A stretch of DNA of 64,000 nt from JADHMP01 sp016779985 (GTDB lineage: Bacteria; Bacteroidota; Bacteroidia; Flavobacteriales; Flavobacteriaceae). The notes under the pieces are model-generated. The model worked only from the letters and a program-made list of their open reading frames with translations. It ran no database searches and had not been told where the DNA came from. A program made the translations under genes and the position numbers. The stretch spans positions 148,934 through 212,933 of the forward strand of contig JADHMP010000003.1 in the NCBI GenBank assembly GCA_016779985.1. Reading direction: 5' to 3'. Shown here one piece after another: positions 54,707 through 63,999 of this stretch; positions within the stretch are counted from its first letter, which is position 1, and each line of letters starts with the position of its first letter.

Positions 54707-55978
54707 TTAGTTGATCCATTCAAAACCAGTATAGGGTACCAACACATCAGGAATTTTAATTCCTTCGGGAGATTGGCAGTTTTCTAGTAATCCAGCAACC
54801 ACCCTTGGTAGTGCAAGTGCACTTCCATTCAGGGTGTGTACTAGTTGCTTTTTTCCTTGTTTATTTTTGTACCTCAACTGAAGGCGTTCAGCTTGAAAAC
54901 TATTAAAAGTTGAAACCGAACTAATTTCTAACCAGCGATTTTGGGCGGTAGAAAAAATTTCGAAATCATAGGTTAATGCTGCTGTAAAGCCCAAATCACC
55001 TGCGCAGAGGCGTAGAATTCTGTAGGGCATTTGAAGGTCTGCTAACAACCCCTTTACGTGGTTAACCATCTCTTCAAGGGCTGCAGAAGCATTTTGAGGT
55101 TCTTCAATTCGCACAATCTCTACCTTGTCAAATTGGTGCAATCGATTGAGTCCTCGAACATGGGCACCATAACTTCCAGCCTCTCTTCTAAAACAGGGAG
55201 TATATCCAGTTAAACAGATGGGAAGTTCCTTAGCTTGCAAAAGTTGATTTCTGTATAGGTTGGTTAAAGGAACTTCTGCAGTCGGGATTAAAAACAAATC
55301 GTCTTCTGGAACTCGATACATTTGTCCTTCCTTATCGGGCAATTGGCCTGTGCCAAAACCTGAGTCTGCATTAACCAAATGTGGTACTTGCATTTCTTCA
55401 TATCCAGCAGCTGTATTTTTATCTAGAAAATAATTGATTAAAGCTCGTTGTAATCTTGCTCCTTTTCCTTTGTAGACAGGAAAACCAGCTCCTGTGATTT
55501 TACTCCCTAACTCAAAATCTATGAGACCATATTGAGAAGCCAATTCCCAATGGGGGAGTGCATCATCAGCCAATTTAGGAATCTCACCTTCAGTAAAAAC
55601 TATTTTATTATCCTTTTCAGAAGTTCCATTAGGAACAAGATCATGCGGGATGTTTGGGGTCTGTGTTCTTAGATCGTGTAAGGCTGCCGTGGTTTGCTGT
55701 AGAGATTCTTGAAGCGTTTTTGACTTTTCTTTAAAGGCAACTGTTGCTGCTTTCAATTCATTAGCCTCTTCAGCTTTTCCTTGTTTAAAGAGCATTCCAA
55801 TTTCTTTCGCTTTTTGATTGGCTTGGGCCAGAATGTTGTCAAGCTCATTTTTTTGCTCACGTCTTTTTTGATCCAAGGCTATAATTTCGTCAATAATGGA
55901 GAGAGGTTTGAACTGACGTTTTTCAAGACCAGCTAATATGGTGTGTTTGTTTTCTCGAATATAGTTTAGTGAAAGCAT
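54707..55978 (-). CDS. serS: Serine--tRNA ligase
   Basis: A 423-residue class II synthetase. The N-terminal coiled-coil arm (about 28-105) grips the long variable arm of tRNA-Ser. Class II motifs: motif 2 in CFRREAGSYGAHVRGLNRLH, with the preceding IPTAEVPLTN, and motif 3 in LNGSALALPRVVAGLLEN. Length is normal. It follows ribF by 28 bases and leads into the DUF4286-rsmA run. Confidence 0.97.
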   Translation of the reverse strand: MLSLNYIRENKHTILAGLEKRQFKPLSIIDEIIALDQKRREQKNELDNILAQANQKAKEIGMLFKQGKAEEANELKAATVAFKEKSKTLQESLQQTTAALHDLRTQTPNIPHDLVPNGTSEKDNKIVFTEGEIPKLADDALPHWELASQYGLIDFELGSKITGAGFPVYKGKGARLQRALINYFLDKNTAAGYEEMQVPHLVNADSGFGTGQLPDKEGQMYRVPEDDLFLIPTAEVPLTNLYRNQLLQAKELPICLTGYTPCFRREAGSYGAHVRGLNRLHQFDKVEIVRIEEPQNASAALEEMVNHVKGLLADLQMPYRILRLCAGDLGFTAALTYDFEIFSTAQNRWLEISSVSTFNSFQAERLQLRYKNKQGKKQLVHTLNGSALALPRVVAGLLENCQSPEGIKIPDVLVPYTGFEWIN

Positions 55979-56006
55979 GACCAGATTTTTGCAAAGCTAA
56001 TGATTC

Positions 56007-56939
56007 TCAAAAATTTTGTTCAATATGTTTTAAGCAAAATGCTTTGTCTTTTTCAATTTGATCTTTTAATGCACTGAGTGAATCAAATTTTTGTTCATCT
56101 CTAATTTTTAACAGCAAACTTATCACTAAAGTTTGACCATAAAGATCCTTATTAAAATTAAAAAGGTGAACTTCAAGTGAAGGTTCTGTTGCCTTTAGTG
56201 TTGGACGAATTCCATAATTCATTACTCCATAAATTTTTTCCCCTTCATAAAGGATAGTAACCAAATAAACTCCTTTTGCTGGAAGGAGCTTATAGATAGA
56301 TTCTACTTTAATATTGGCGGTAGGAAAAGAAATGGTTCTTCCAATCCTGTCACCTTCTACCACTTTTCCTCTAATTTGGTAAGGTCTGTTCAAATATTTA
56401 TTGGCTGTTTCTATATTTCCAGCGGTTAAGGCTGCTCTAATTTTTGTTGAGCTTACGGCAATTGAAGAGACTTCTTGGGGGGCAATGGTGCTTACTTCAA
56501 AGTTATAGGTGCTACCTAGCCCTTTTAAATCTTCTGCTGTAGCTTCTCTATTGCGTCCAAAACGGTGATCATAACCTACGATCACTTTAGAGGCATGAAG
56601 TTGATCAATCAAAATGTTTCGGGTGAATTCTAATGCACTAAGTCGAGAAAAACGCTCAGAAAACGGGTGGATTATTAGATGATCTATCCCAAGGGCTTGC
56701 AAAGCTTCTTTTTTTTCTTCCATCGTATCAATCAACTTTATACTCTGATCCTGCTGTAAAATCATTCTTGGATGAGGAAAAAAAGTTAGAACATTAGCAA
56801 ACAAATCTTTTTGTTTTGCTTCTCGAACCAGAGATTCAAGAATTTTTTGATGCCCTAAATGGACCCCGTCAAAAGTGCCAATAGTTAGAATACAAGATTT
56901 TGTTTCTTGGTATTGGTCGAGGTGGTTAAGTTGCTTCAT
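56007..56939 (-). CDS. ribF: Bifunctional riboflavin kinase / FAD synthetase
   Basis: A 310-residue enzyme that makes FMN and then FAD. The N-terminal adenylyltransferase domain has TIGTFDGVHLGHQKIL (about 19-34) and VGYDHRFGRNREAT; the C-terminal kinase domain (about 180-310) has YQIRGKVVEGDRIGRTISFPTANI and LPAKGVYLV. It is the first gene of the minus-strand run and diverges from the secreted protease gene. Confidence 0.97.
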   Translation of the reverse strand: MKQLNHLDQYQETKSCILTIGTFDGVHLGHQKILESLVREAKQKDLFANVLTFFPHPRMILQQDQSIKLIDTMEEKKEALQALGIDHLIIHPFSERFSRLSALEFTRNILIDQLHASKVIVGYDHRFGRNREATAEDLKGLGSTYNFEVSTIAPQEVSSIAVSSTKIRAALTAGNIETANKYLNRPYQIRGKVVEGDRIGRTISFPTANIKVESIYKLLPAKGVYLVTILYEGEKIYGVMNYGIRPTLKATEPSLEVHLFNFNKDLYGQTLVISLLLKIRDEQKFDSLSALKDQIEKDKAFCLKHIEQNF

Positions 56940-56968
56940 GAACTAATTACTCTCGCATATTATAAAAA

Positions 56969-56976
56969 CAAAAATA
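56969..56976 (-). promoter_or_regulatory. -7 box for ribF
   Basis: TATTTTTG on the minus strand fits TAnnTTTG exactly and ends 29 bases before the ribF ATG. The -33 element is weak. Confidence 0.4.
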
Positions 56977-57032
56977 AACCATATCTCACGCTTTCCATTA
57001 AAGATTGCTTATTTTTAGTTTTTATTAGTGCA

Positions 57033-60000
57033 TTGAAAGAGAAAATTTTTGTTATTGCTGTGGTTGGGGTATTGTTTTTTATACCTCAATTTTTAATCAG
57101 TCAAAACTATTGGGCTAAGACCACCAACCTACCTCTTCAGAAACAACGAAAATTGACTGTGGGGTCAGCCTATTTAACACTAGACCAAGAAAAATTTGAA
57201 AAGGAATTTTATAACAAAATAGCTCAAAAGCAACCTTCTCAAATAGCCCTTATAAACGAAAAGGGAATTCTTGAAATTTTTGATCTGCAAGAGGCGCCTC
57301 TTCTATCTGAAGCGTTAGCAAAAAAATTTCACAAACTAAAGAATTATACAGGTAAAAGTACCACTAGACCTGACGTAAAGCTTCGACTTAGCATAAGCCC
57401 GCAAGGGGTCAATGCGTGGATGAGACTACCAAACCAAGAAGATTATTTCATTCAACCGGTTCGCAATGCAAAAAAGCTCCATTTTAGTTATATAAAGAAG
57501 GGTCAAAATCTCAATGACTCGTGGCAGTGTAAAACTCTTAGTCCCCCAAAAAAGAGTAAAACTGAGTACAAGAAAAAACTAAAACGAAATCTAGAGATAC
57601 GTACGTTTCGAATTGCTATTGCGACTACTGCAGAATATACAACCTTTTGGGGTGATGATGACGACAGCAATGGGTCCAACAAGGAAGATGCATTAGCGGC
57701 TGTTGTAAGTACTTTAAACAGAGTAAATGAGATTTATGAAAATGAAATACAAATTCACCTTGAACTCGTTACAGATACAACTTTGGTTTATACTGATCCT
57801 ATGTCAGATCCTTTTACCAATGATTTAAGCGAAGAAATTCAAGAAACACTAGACAATGAAATAGGGGATAATTCTTATGATGTGGGTCATTTATTTGGGT
57901 ATGGTACGCCTAATGGAGATGCAGGATGTGTGGGCTGTGTTTGTGTTTCAGGGAGAAAAGGGAGTGCTTTTTCTAGCCATTCTTTTGAAGATCCTTTTGG
58001 GGCAGAATATCGCAATGACTATTTTGATCTTGACTATTTTGGTCATGAATTGGGACATCAATTTGGTGCTTATCACACCTTTGCTTTCCAGGTGGAGGGA
58101 TTTGGCTATAATGCTGAACCAGGAAGTGGTACAACCATCATGGGCTATGCAGGTATTTCTGGAAATGACGATGTGCAAAGACATTGTGACGCCTATTTCC
58201 ATTTCTATAGTCTACAGAACATTAATGAATATGTAGCTGAACTGCCTTGTGGATCTACTTCTCCAATTACAACAACTGCACCCATTGCAAATGGAGGCCT
58301 TGATTATTTTATACCTACTGGAACAGCCTACGAGCTCAAAGCACAAACTCCTTTAGAAAATGAATCGGTCACCTATTGTTGGGAGCAACTGGATAGCGGA
58401 GGAGTTACTCAAGACAACTTTGGCCCTCAAAACGCTACTGGACCTCAAGCTAGATCTCTCCCTCCTTCTTCTGAGCGCAGTAGATTTATTCCCAACATGA
58501 GTCAAATTTTAAAGGGTAATTTAACTCAAACTAATCCTCAATTAAATCAAGATTGGGAAACCGTTTCTGATGTGGGGCGTTTGCTCCGTTGGGGTCTCAC
58601 TGTTCGAGAAACCCAAAACAATCAAACACTATTGGCGCAGGATGAAATTGAGATTGAAGTAGTTGAAAATTCTGGTCCTTTTCAAATCACCTCTCAAAGG
58701 GACAGAAACATTGTGTGGGAAGCAGGAACGAAACAGCGCATTCTCTGGGATGTTGGGAATACCTTTGAAGCTCCGATTGGAACAGAAACAATAAGCATTT
58801 ATCTCTCTGAAAATGAGGGTATAGCGTATTCCTACCTATTATTAGCGAATACCTCTAATGACGGTGAGGCAGCTATTATTGTGCCAGCCAGCTTAGACCT
58901 CTCAAGAGCGCGAATAAAAATAGAAGCTGATAATTCAATTTATTTTGCCATAAATGAGGCCTTTATCGAAGTACAATCAAGAGATTTTGTTCTTTCTTTT
59001 GATGCCTTTTCTCAGAAAATTTGTAGTTCAAATGAGGTAGAGTATGATTTTGAAATTAAACGGTTTTCAGGACATGATGATGCCATAGCCTTAACAATAA
59101 ATGAGTTGCCTCAAGGTCTTTCAGCTTCATTTTCGAAAGCAGTATATGGAATTTCAGACACTCGAGGTAAAATTGTTATTAGTGGGTTGCAGACATTAGA
59201 CCCTAATGATTTTGATTTTGAAGTCCTTGCCAACAGTGGATCGTTGAGTTATGATTTTCAATTTGATCTTGCACTTCGGTCCGAATCAATTCCGTCACCA
59301 GAACTGTATTATCCAAATGAGGGCGTTCTTGCGGCAAACCTGACTCCCAATTTTAGATGGAGTCCTTCTGTCAATGTAGATTATTATACCCTTCAAGTAG
59401 CTGAAGAGGCTAATTTCCAAGAAATTATTCAAGAAATTATGGTCTATGATAATGAATTTAATGAGATTCAGTTGGAAGAAGACAAATCTTATTATTGGAG
59501 AGTTAAAGGACATAATGAATGTGGAGTAGGTGATTTTTCGGAGGGTAATTCATTCAGAACATCTTTACTTTCATGTGTCACTCTTTCGGCTTCGAATGTA
59601 CCTTCACCAATTGCTGATGCTACTATTGATGTGCCACAAACAACTGTTTTTACAATCCCAGTAGGGTATAATCTTCCTATTGAAGATGTGAACGTTAAGA
59701 TTGATGTTGAACACAATTGGATAGAAGATTTGACCTTAGTTCTAGTAGCCCCAGATGGCACTCCTGTTTTATTGAGCAGACAACTTGGAGGCAGCAATTC
59801 TAATTATGAACAAACCCTCTTTGATTCAGAAGCTTCTGAAAGTATTTTTGGTGCTTCAGCTCCTTTTAAAGGATCATTTACTCCAGTTGAAAGTCTCAAA
59901 TCACTTTATGGAAAAAGTGCATTGGGAAATTGGACTTTGGAAGTCACAGATTCCTATTCTGAAGATAGTGGCACTTTGAATTTGTTTGAGTTAGAATTCT

Positions 60001-60860
60001 GTTTGTTAGGAATAACGTTACCCAATAGTGATGAAGATTCGATTTTAGACGAAAATGACAATTGTCCTGAGGTCGCCAATCAAGATCAATCAGATATTGA
60101 CAATAATGGCATTGGCGATGCGTGCGATGTTTTTTCAGCAAAAAATATTACCCTTTCAAAAAACAATGTGAGTTGTATTGGAAAATTTAATGGAAGCATC
60201 TCATTAAGTGCTCTGGCTCAATTTGACTATTTGGCCTCAATCAAAGGATCCAATAATGTGGATAGAGTTATTCGCTTTTCAGGAGATGAAGACGGAACGC
60301 TTACTGGATTAGGAGCTGGACTTTATGAAGTTTGTGTGACTAGTGATGATTTTACTTCTTTTGAATATTGTTATGACGTACAAATTAGAGAACCAGAGGA
60401 GTTAGAAGTTCAGGCTGTAGTCCAAAATAGTGAGCAAGAAGTAACTGTTTTTCTTAAAGGTAGTGATTCATATATGATCAATTGGAATGGAAGAAAATAT
60501 GAGGTCGGAGCGTCAAAAGAGAAAATAAATTTTCCATTAACACAAAAATGGAATCGCTTAGAAGTTAAAACAGCTTTGCGTTGTCAAGGTAGTTTTGAAA
60601 CATGGATTGCAAGAGAAAGTGAAGTGTCTGTGTTTCCCAATCCTGCGCAAAGAAGTGCTAGTGTGCTTTTACCTGAAAGATCAAAAGCTGAAAACATTCG
60701 TCTTTTTGATACTTCTGGTAACCTCATATGGCAAAAACAAATTGAGAAAACTAATTCTCCTGAAGTTCAAGTTCCTGTGACACATCTTTCCCCTGGATTG
60801 TATTTGATCTTAGTTAAATATCCAACATACCAAACCCAGTTAAAATTGATTAAGGAATGA
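57033..60860 (+). CDS. Secreted reprolysin-like zinc metalloprotease with P-domain and T9SS sorting domain
   Basis: A 1,275-residue exported protein. The TTG at 57033 is chosen because it opens directly into a signal peptide (about 1-24, ending FLISQ); the frame is open 42 codons further up, where no signal peptide would be N-terminal. Order: propeptide (to about 190); catalytic domain with the zinc site HELGHQFGAYH (H338, E339, H342, H348) and a Met-turn IMGYAG; beta-rich modules; an Fn3-like module (about 752-846); a proprotein-convertase P-domain (about 847-990); a thrombospondin-3-like calcium loop DENDNCPEVANQDQSDIDNN (about 998-1030); and a type A sorting domain (about 1196-1275) starting VSVFPNPA. 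SprA in this window would be its exporter. It overlaps the next lipoprotein gene by ATGA. Confidence 0.92.
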   Translation: MKEKIFVIAVVGVLFFIPQFLISQNYWAKTTNLPLQKQRKLTVGSAYLTLDQEKFEKEFYNKIAQKQPSQIALINEKGILEIFDLQEAPLLSEALAKKFHKLKNYTGKSTTRPDVKLRLSISPQGVNAWMRLPNQEDYFIQPVRNAKKLHFSYIKKGQNLNDSWQCKTLSPPKKSKTEYKKKLKRNLEIRTFRIAIATTAEYTTFWGDDDDSNGSNKEDALAAVVSTLNRVNEIYENEIQIHLELVTDTTLVYTDPMSDPFTNDLSEEIQETLDNEIGDNSYDVGHLFGYGTPNGDAGCVGCVCVSGRKGSAFSSHSFEDPFGAEYRNDYFDLDYFGHELGHQFGAYHTFAFQVEGFGYNAEPGSGTTIMGYAGISGNDDVQRHCDAYFHFYSLQNINEYVAELPCGSTSPITTTAPIANGGLDYFIPTGTAYELKAQTPLENESVTYCWEQLDSGGVTQDNFGPQNATGPQARSLPPSSERSRFIPNMSQILKGNLTQTNPQLNQDWETVSDVGRLLRWGLTVRETQNNQTLLAQDEIEIEVVENSGPFQITSQRDRNIVWEAGTKQRILWDVGNTFEAPIGTETISIYLSENEGIAYSYLLLANTSNDGEAAIIVPASLDLSRARIKIEADNSIYFAINEAFIEVQSRDFVLSFDAFSQKICSSNEVEYDFEIKRFSGHDDAIALTINELPQGLSASFSKAVYGISDTRGKIVISGLQTLDPNDFDFEVLANSGSLSYDFQFDLALRSESIPSPELYYPNEGVLAANLTPNFRWSPSVNVDYYTLQVAEEANFQEIIQEIMVYDNEFNEIQLEEDKSYYWRVKGHNECGVGDFSEGNSFRTSLLSCVTLSASNVPSPIADATIDVPQTTVFTIPVGYNLPIEDVNVKIDVEHNWIEDLTLVLVAPDGTPVLLSRQLGGSNSNYEQTLFDSEASESIFGASAPFKGSFTPVESLKSLYGKSALGNWTLEVTDSYSEDSGTLNLFELEFCLLGITLPNSDEDSILDENDNCPEVANQDQSDIDNNGIGDACDVFSAKNITLSKNNVSCIGKFNGSISLSALAQFDYLASIKGSNNVDRVIRFSGDEDGTLTGLGAGLYEVCVTSDDFTSFEYCYDVQIREPEELEVQAVVQNSEQEVTVFLKGSDSYMINWNGRKYEVGASKEKINFPLTQKWNRLEVKTALRCQGSFETWIARESEVSVFPNPAQRSASVLLPERSKAENIRLFDTSGNLIWQKQIEKTNSPEVQVPVTHLSPGLYLILVKYPTYQTQLKLIKE

Positions 60861-61531
60861 GAAAAGCCGCAATAATTTTTTTGTTATTCTCTCTATGGTC
60901 TTGCAAACCAGATCCAATTCCAGAGCCTATTGCCGCTCAATTGTTGGCGCCTGTAAATCTTGACAATTGTTCTACCGCAGATAAAATTAATAACAATGAA
61001 AGTCAGGTGAGTTTTTTGTGGAGTACTGCTCTTCATACAGATGATTATGAATTGGTTATTCGCAATCAAAGCACTGGAATTTTAATTCGAAGAACCACTC
61101 TTTTAACCAGTTTAAACCAAATTTTACAACGTGGTTCTTCTTACAGTTGGTGGGTCATTTCAAGATCTGAAGCCTCAGATATAACCTCTAAAAGTGAAGT
61201 TAGGTATTTTTATTTAGAGGGTGAGACAGAGCAAAAACATGCCCCCTTTCCAGCCGCCTTAGAATTTCCTGAAGAAAATGCAGTGGTTTCTCTGTCAAAT
61301 AATACTATAACTTTTGAATGGGAGGGAAGCGACCTAGACAATGACATAGCTCACTATGATTTGTATGTGGGTACTGAAGAGGAGACTATTTCAATAGTGG
61401 CTGAAAATATAACTCAGAGAGAAAGCGAGCAACAACTTGTGTCAGGCACCACCTATTTTTGGCAAGTTATTACAGTGGATAGAGAAGGTAATTCTTCAGA
61501 ATCTCTTATAAGAGAGTTTACCACAGAATAG
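60857..61531 (+). CDS. Lipoprotein with two Fn3-like domains
   Basis: A 224-residue protein with a signal peptide ending in the lipobox LWSC. The mature part holds two beta-sandwich modules of fibronectin III type (about 28-125 with YELVIRN and SSYSWWVISRSEA; about 130-224 with HYDLYVGT and GTTYFWQVITVD). It resembles the Fn3-like module in the preceding protease. The ATGA overlap means the two are translated together, so it may anchor, present or protect against the protease; this is inference. It converges on pth with only 2 bases between stops. Confidence 0.82.
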   Translation: MRKAAIIFLLFSLWSCKPDPIPEPIAAQLLAPVNLDNCSTADKINNNESQVSFLWSTALHTDDYELVIRNQSTGILIRRTTLLTSLNQILQRGSSYSWWVISRSEASDITSKSEVRYFYLEGETEQKHAPFPAALEFPEENAVVSLSNNTITFEWEGSDLDNDIAHYDLYVGTEEETISIVAENITQRESEQQLVSGTTYFWQVITVDREGNSSESLIREFTTE

Positions 61532-61533
61532 GT

Positions 61534-62151
61534 TTATGTCCCATTAAACTGATTCATTGTGTTTTGCGCACCTTGAAGACAATAAGAATGAATAATATCT
61601 TTTGTTTTTTGCAGTCTTTCAGTGAGCATTTCCATTTCCTCTTTTTCCCAATGTCCTAAGACAAAGTCAACTTGATTGAAAATTTTGGACTCCTGACCAA
61701 TTCCAAAGCGCAACCTTGCATAGTTGGGCGTGTTTAGTTGAGCTTCTATGTCTTTCAATCCATTATGCCCTGCTGCGCTTCCTTTTGTTCGAAGTCTAAG
61801 AGTGCCAAAGGGGAGGTGTAAATCATCTGTCAATATTAAGATATTTTCAAGAGGAATATTTTCTTTTAATGCCCAATAGCGAACTGCTTTTCCACTTCGG
61901 TTCATCAGAGTAGAGGGTTTAATACAAACCATTTGTTTGCCTTTAATTTTAGTTTTTCCAACAGCAGCGTATTTTTCTACGGTAAACTCAAATTCTTGTT
62001 CTTTGGCTACGTAATCTAAAATGCTAAATCCAATATTATGTCTCGTGTTTTCATACGATTCGCCAATATTTCCAAGCCCTACAATAAGAAATTTATGCAT
62101 AGCTAAGGGGGTTGGTTTTTTGTTCAAAAATTTTTTTAACCACGATTTCAT
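61534..62151 (-). CDS. pth: Peptidyl-tRNA hydrolase
   Basis: A 205-residue enzyme that frees tRNA from dropped-off peptidyl-tRNA. The active-site His is H38 in YENTRHNIGF; other motifs are KPSTLMNRSGKAV, LTDDLHLPFGTLRLRTKGSA and GHNGLKDIEAQL. About 17 residues precede the usual start (KFLIVGLGNIGESY); an ATG at residue 18 (62100) could be the true start. A terminator lies just upstream, so pth needs its own promoter. Confidence 0.96.
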   Translation of the reverse strand: MKSWLKKFLNKKPTPLAMHKFLIVGLGNIGESYENTRHNIGFSILDYVAKEQEFEFTVEKYAAVGKTKIKGKQMVCIKPSTLMNRSGKAVRYWALKENIPLENILILTDDLHLPFGTLRLRTKGSAAGHNGLKDIEAQLNTPNYARLRFGIGQESKIFNQVDFVLGHWEKEEMEMLTERLQKTKDIIHSYCLQGAQNTMNQFNGT

Positions 62152-62162
62152 TTCGCTAAAAT

Positions 62163-62192
62163 AAAAAAAGCGCCCCTAAAAATAGGGCGCTC
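62163..62192 (-). terminator. Rho-independent terminator after rplY
   Basis: On the minus strand, stem AGCGCCCTA with TAGGGGCGCT (one bulged G), a short T-rich loop and a run of seven T. It lies about 28 bases after the rplY stop. Confidence 0.85.
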
Positions 62193-62219
62193 TGGAAGTT
62201 CAGCAACTAAACATGTCTA

Positions 62220-62867
62220 TCAGTTTGCCTCTTCTGCTGGAGTTTCTTGAGATGCCTCCACTGCTCCATCTTCAGCTGCAGTTTCATCAGTTTCATCTTC
62301 GGGTAGCATACTCTTGGAGACTCTTGAGGTTCTCACTTGACATACCACTGTATTGTCAGGATGCATAAAAGAAAAAAGGTCACTTTCTAAATCGGCAGTG
62401 TAGAGTTTGCTTCCTAATTCTAATGCTGAGATGTTTGCTACAATAAAATCAGGAAGATTTTTTGGAAGAGCCTTCACTCTGAGCTTACGTTTGTTTAAAC
62501 TTAAAACTCCCCCACTGTTGATTACCCCAGGCGCTGTTCCTTCAACTTTAACAGGAATATTGAGCGAAATTTCTTTGTCTTCAAAAAGCTGATAAAAGTC
62601 AATATGAAGAATTTTATCATTTACAGGATGGAATTGAATGTCTTGCAATATAGCATCCACTTTTGTTCCGTCACTAAGATTGATCACCACGGTATGTGCA
62701 TTGGGTGTGTAAACTAGCTTACTGAAATCAAGTTCAGGTGCAGCAAAGTGAAGTGGCGTATCGCCCCCATAAAGCACACACGGAACCTGTCCAGCATTAC
62801 GTAAGGCCTTGGTAGCAACCTTGCCTACGCTTTCTCTTTTAGATCCATTGATTGTGATAGATTTCAT
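62220..62867 (-). CDS. rplY: 50S ribosomal protein L25, CTC (general stress) form
   Basis: A 215-residue protein that binds 5S rRNA. The N-terminal L25 domain (about 1-90, ITINGSKRESVGKVATKALR, VPCVLYGG, FHPVNDKILHIDFYQL) is followed by the TL5/CTC beta domain (about 95-185). A C-terminal tail of about 25 acidic residues and alanines ends the protein. The long form is normal in Bacteroidota. It starts 15 bases after prs, and the two form an operon closed by a strong terminator. Confidence 0.97.
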   Translation of the reverse strand: MKSITINGSKRESVGKVATKALRNAGQVPCVLYGGDTPLHFAAPELDFSKLVYTPNAHTVVINLSDGTKVDAILQDIQFHPVNDKILHIDFYQLFEDKEISLNIPVKVEGTAPGVINSGGVLSLNKRKLRVKALPKNLPDFIVANISALELGSKLYTADLESDLFSFMHPDNTVVCQVRTSRVSKSMLPEDETDETAAEDGAVEASQETPAEEAN

Positions 62868-62882
62868 TATTTCTACGTTAAA

Positions 62883-63815
62883 TTACATTATAAATTTTGA
62901 GCTGATCGATTTATTAAAATGCACATTGTGCATTACTTCAGCAAATAATGGGGCGCAAGATAATACTTTTACTTTAGGATGGGCTTTTTTTGGAGGAATA
63001 GAATTAGAAACAATTAAAGATTCTAGTTTTGAAGCTTCAATTTTCTCATAGGCATCACCAGATAAGAGCGCATGGGTACAAATAGCTCGAACAGATTGGG
63101 CTCCTCGCTCCATCATCAAATCTGCCGCTCTTGTGAGTGTTCCGGCTGTGTCTACCATGTCGTCTACCAAAATAACATCACTACCTGTAACATCACCGAT
63201 GAGTTCCATATGTGAGATTATGTTGGCTTTGGCCCTCTGTTTGTAGCAAATCACCACATCACTTTGTAGAAACTTAGAATAGGCATAGGCTCTTTTAGAT
63301 CCGCCCATGTCTGGAGAAGCAATAGTTAAATTTTTTAAGTTAAGCGATTTGATATGAGGTAGGAAAATGGTAGAAGCAAAAAGATGGTCAACAGGCTTTT
63401 CAAAAAAGCCTTGAATTTGATCGGCGTGTAAATCCATGGTGATGATTCTTGTTGCTCCTGCGGCTTCTAATATTTTAGCAATCATTTTAGCTCCAATAGG
63501 CACACGAGGCTTATCTTTTCTGTCTTGCCTTGCCCAACCAAAATAGGGCATAACTGCCGTAATGTGTCTTGCTGATGCTCTTTTGGCAGCATCTAGCATA
63601 AGCAACATTTCCATCAAATTTTCTGAGGAAGGGTGGGTAGAGCCAATGATAAACAATCGAGCTCCTCGAACAGATTCTTCAAAAGAAGGTTGAAATTCAC
63701 CATCACTATATCGAGAAAAATTGACCTCACCCAGGGGAGCTCCGAATTGAGTTGCAATTTCTTTTGCCAATTCGATACTTTGAGTACAACTAAAAATCTT
63801 GACTGGCGTTTTCAA
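62883..63815 (-). CDS. prs: Ribose-phosphate pyrophosphokinase
   Basis: A 310-residue enzyme that makes PRPP from ribose 5-phosphate and ATP. Motifs: the flexible loop region YFGWARQDRKDKPRVPIGA, TMDLHADQIQGFF, and the PRPP loop VILVDDMVDTAGTL. The start is TTG: upstream codons in frame reach a stop without any ATG. It diverges from the tRNA-Leu gene at the edge of the window; a weak promoter (TAAATTTA box) is possible in the 102-base gap. Confidence 0.97.
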   Translation of the reverse strand: MKTPVKIFSCTQSIELAKEIATQFGAPLGEVNFSRYSDGEFQPSFEESVRGARLFIIGSTHPSSENLMEMLLMLDAAKRASARHITAVMPYFGWARQDRKDKPRVPIGAKMIAKILEAAGATRIITMDLHADQIQGFFEKPVDHLFASTIFLPHIKSLNLKNLTIASPDMGGSKRAYAYSKFLQSDVVICYKQRAKANIISHMELIGDVTGSDVILVDDMVDTAGTLTRAADLMMERGAQSVRAICTHALLSGDAYEKIEASKLESLIVSNSIPPKKAHPKVKVLSCAPLFAEVMHNVHFNKSISSKFIM

Positions 63816-63876
63816 ATTTGGTGTTTTGAATGGTAAATTTAAGAATAATTTTTGCCGTTACTAAACTTTAGATTTA

Positions 63877-63910
63877 TTTGCTAAAAAAAACCAATATTTT
63901 AGTATTTTTG
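63877..63910 (+). promoter_or_regulatory. Promoter of tRNA-Leu
   Basis: TTTG (63877-63880), a 22-base spacer and a perfect -7 box TATTTTTG (63903-63910), 7 bases before the tRNA 5' end. Confidence 0.6.
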
Positions 63911-63917
63911 TCACCCT

Positions 63918-63999
63918 GCCTTGGTGGCGGAATTGGTAGACGCGCTGGATTCAAAATCCAGTTCTTTCGGGAGTGTGGGTTCGATTCCCACCCAAGGTA
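63918..63999 (+). tRNA. tRNA-Leu (anticodon CAA)
   Basis: An 82-base class II tRNA. Acceptor GCCTTGG pairs with CCAAGGT (the first pair is G-U), followed by the discriminator A; the window ends one base later. The D arm has GGAATTGGTAGACGC. The anticodon stem is CTGGA/TCCAG with loop TTCAAAA, giving anticodon CAA (reads UUG). A short variable arm (CTTTCGGGAG) and the T arm GTGGG-TTCGATT-CCCAC are complete. Confidence 0.95.
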
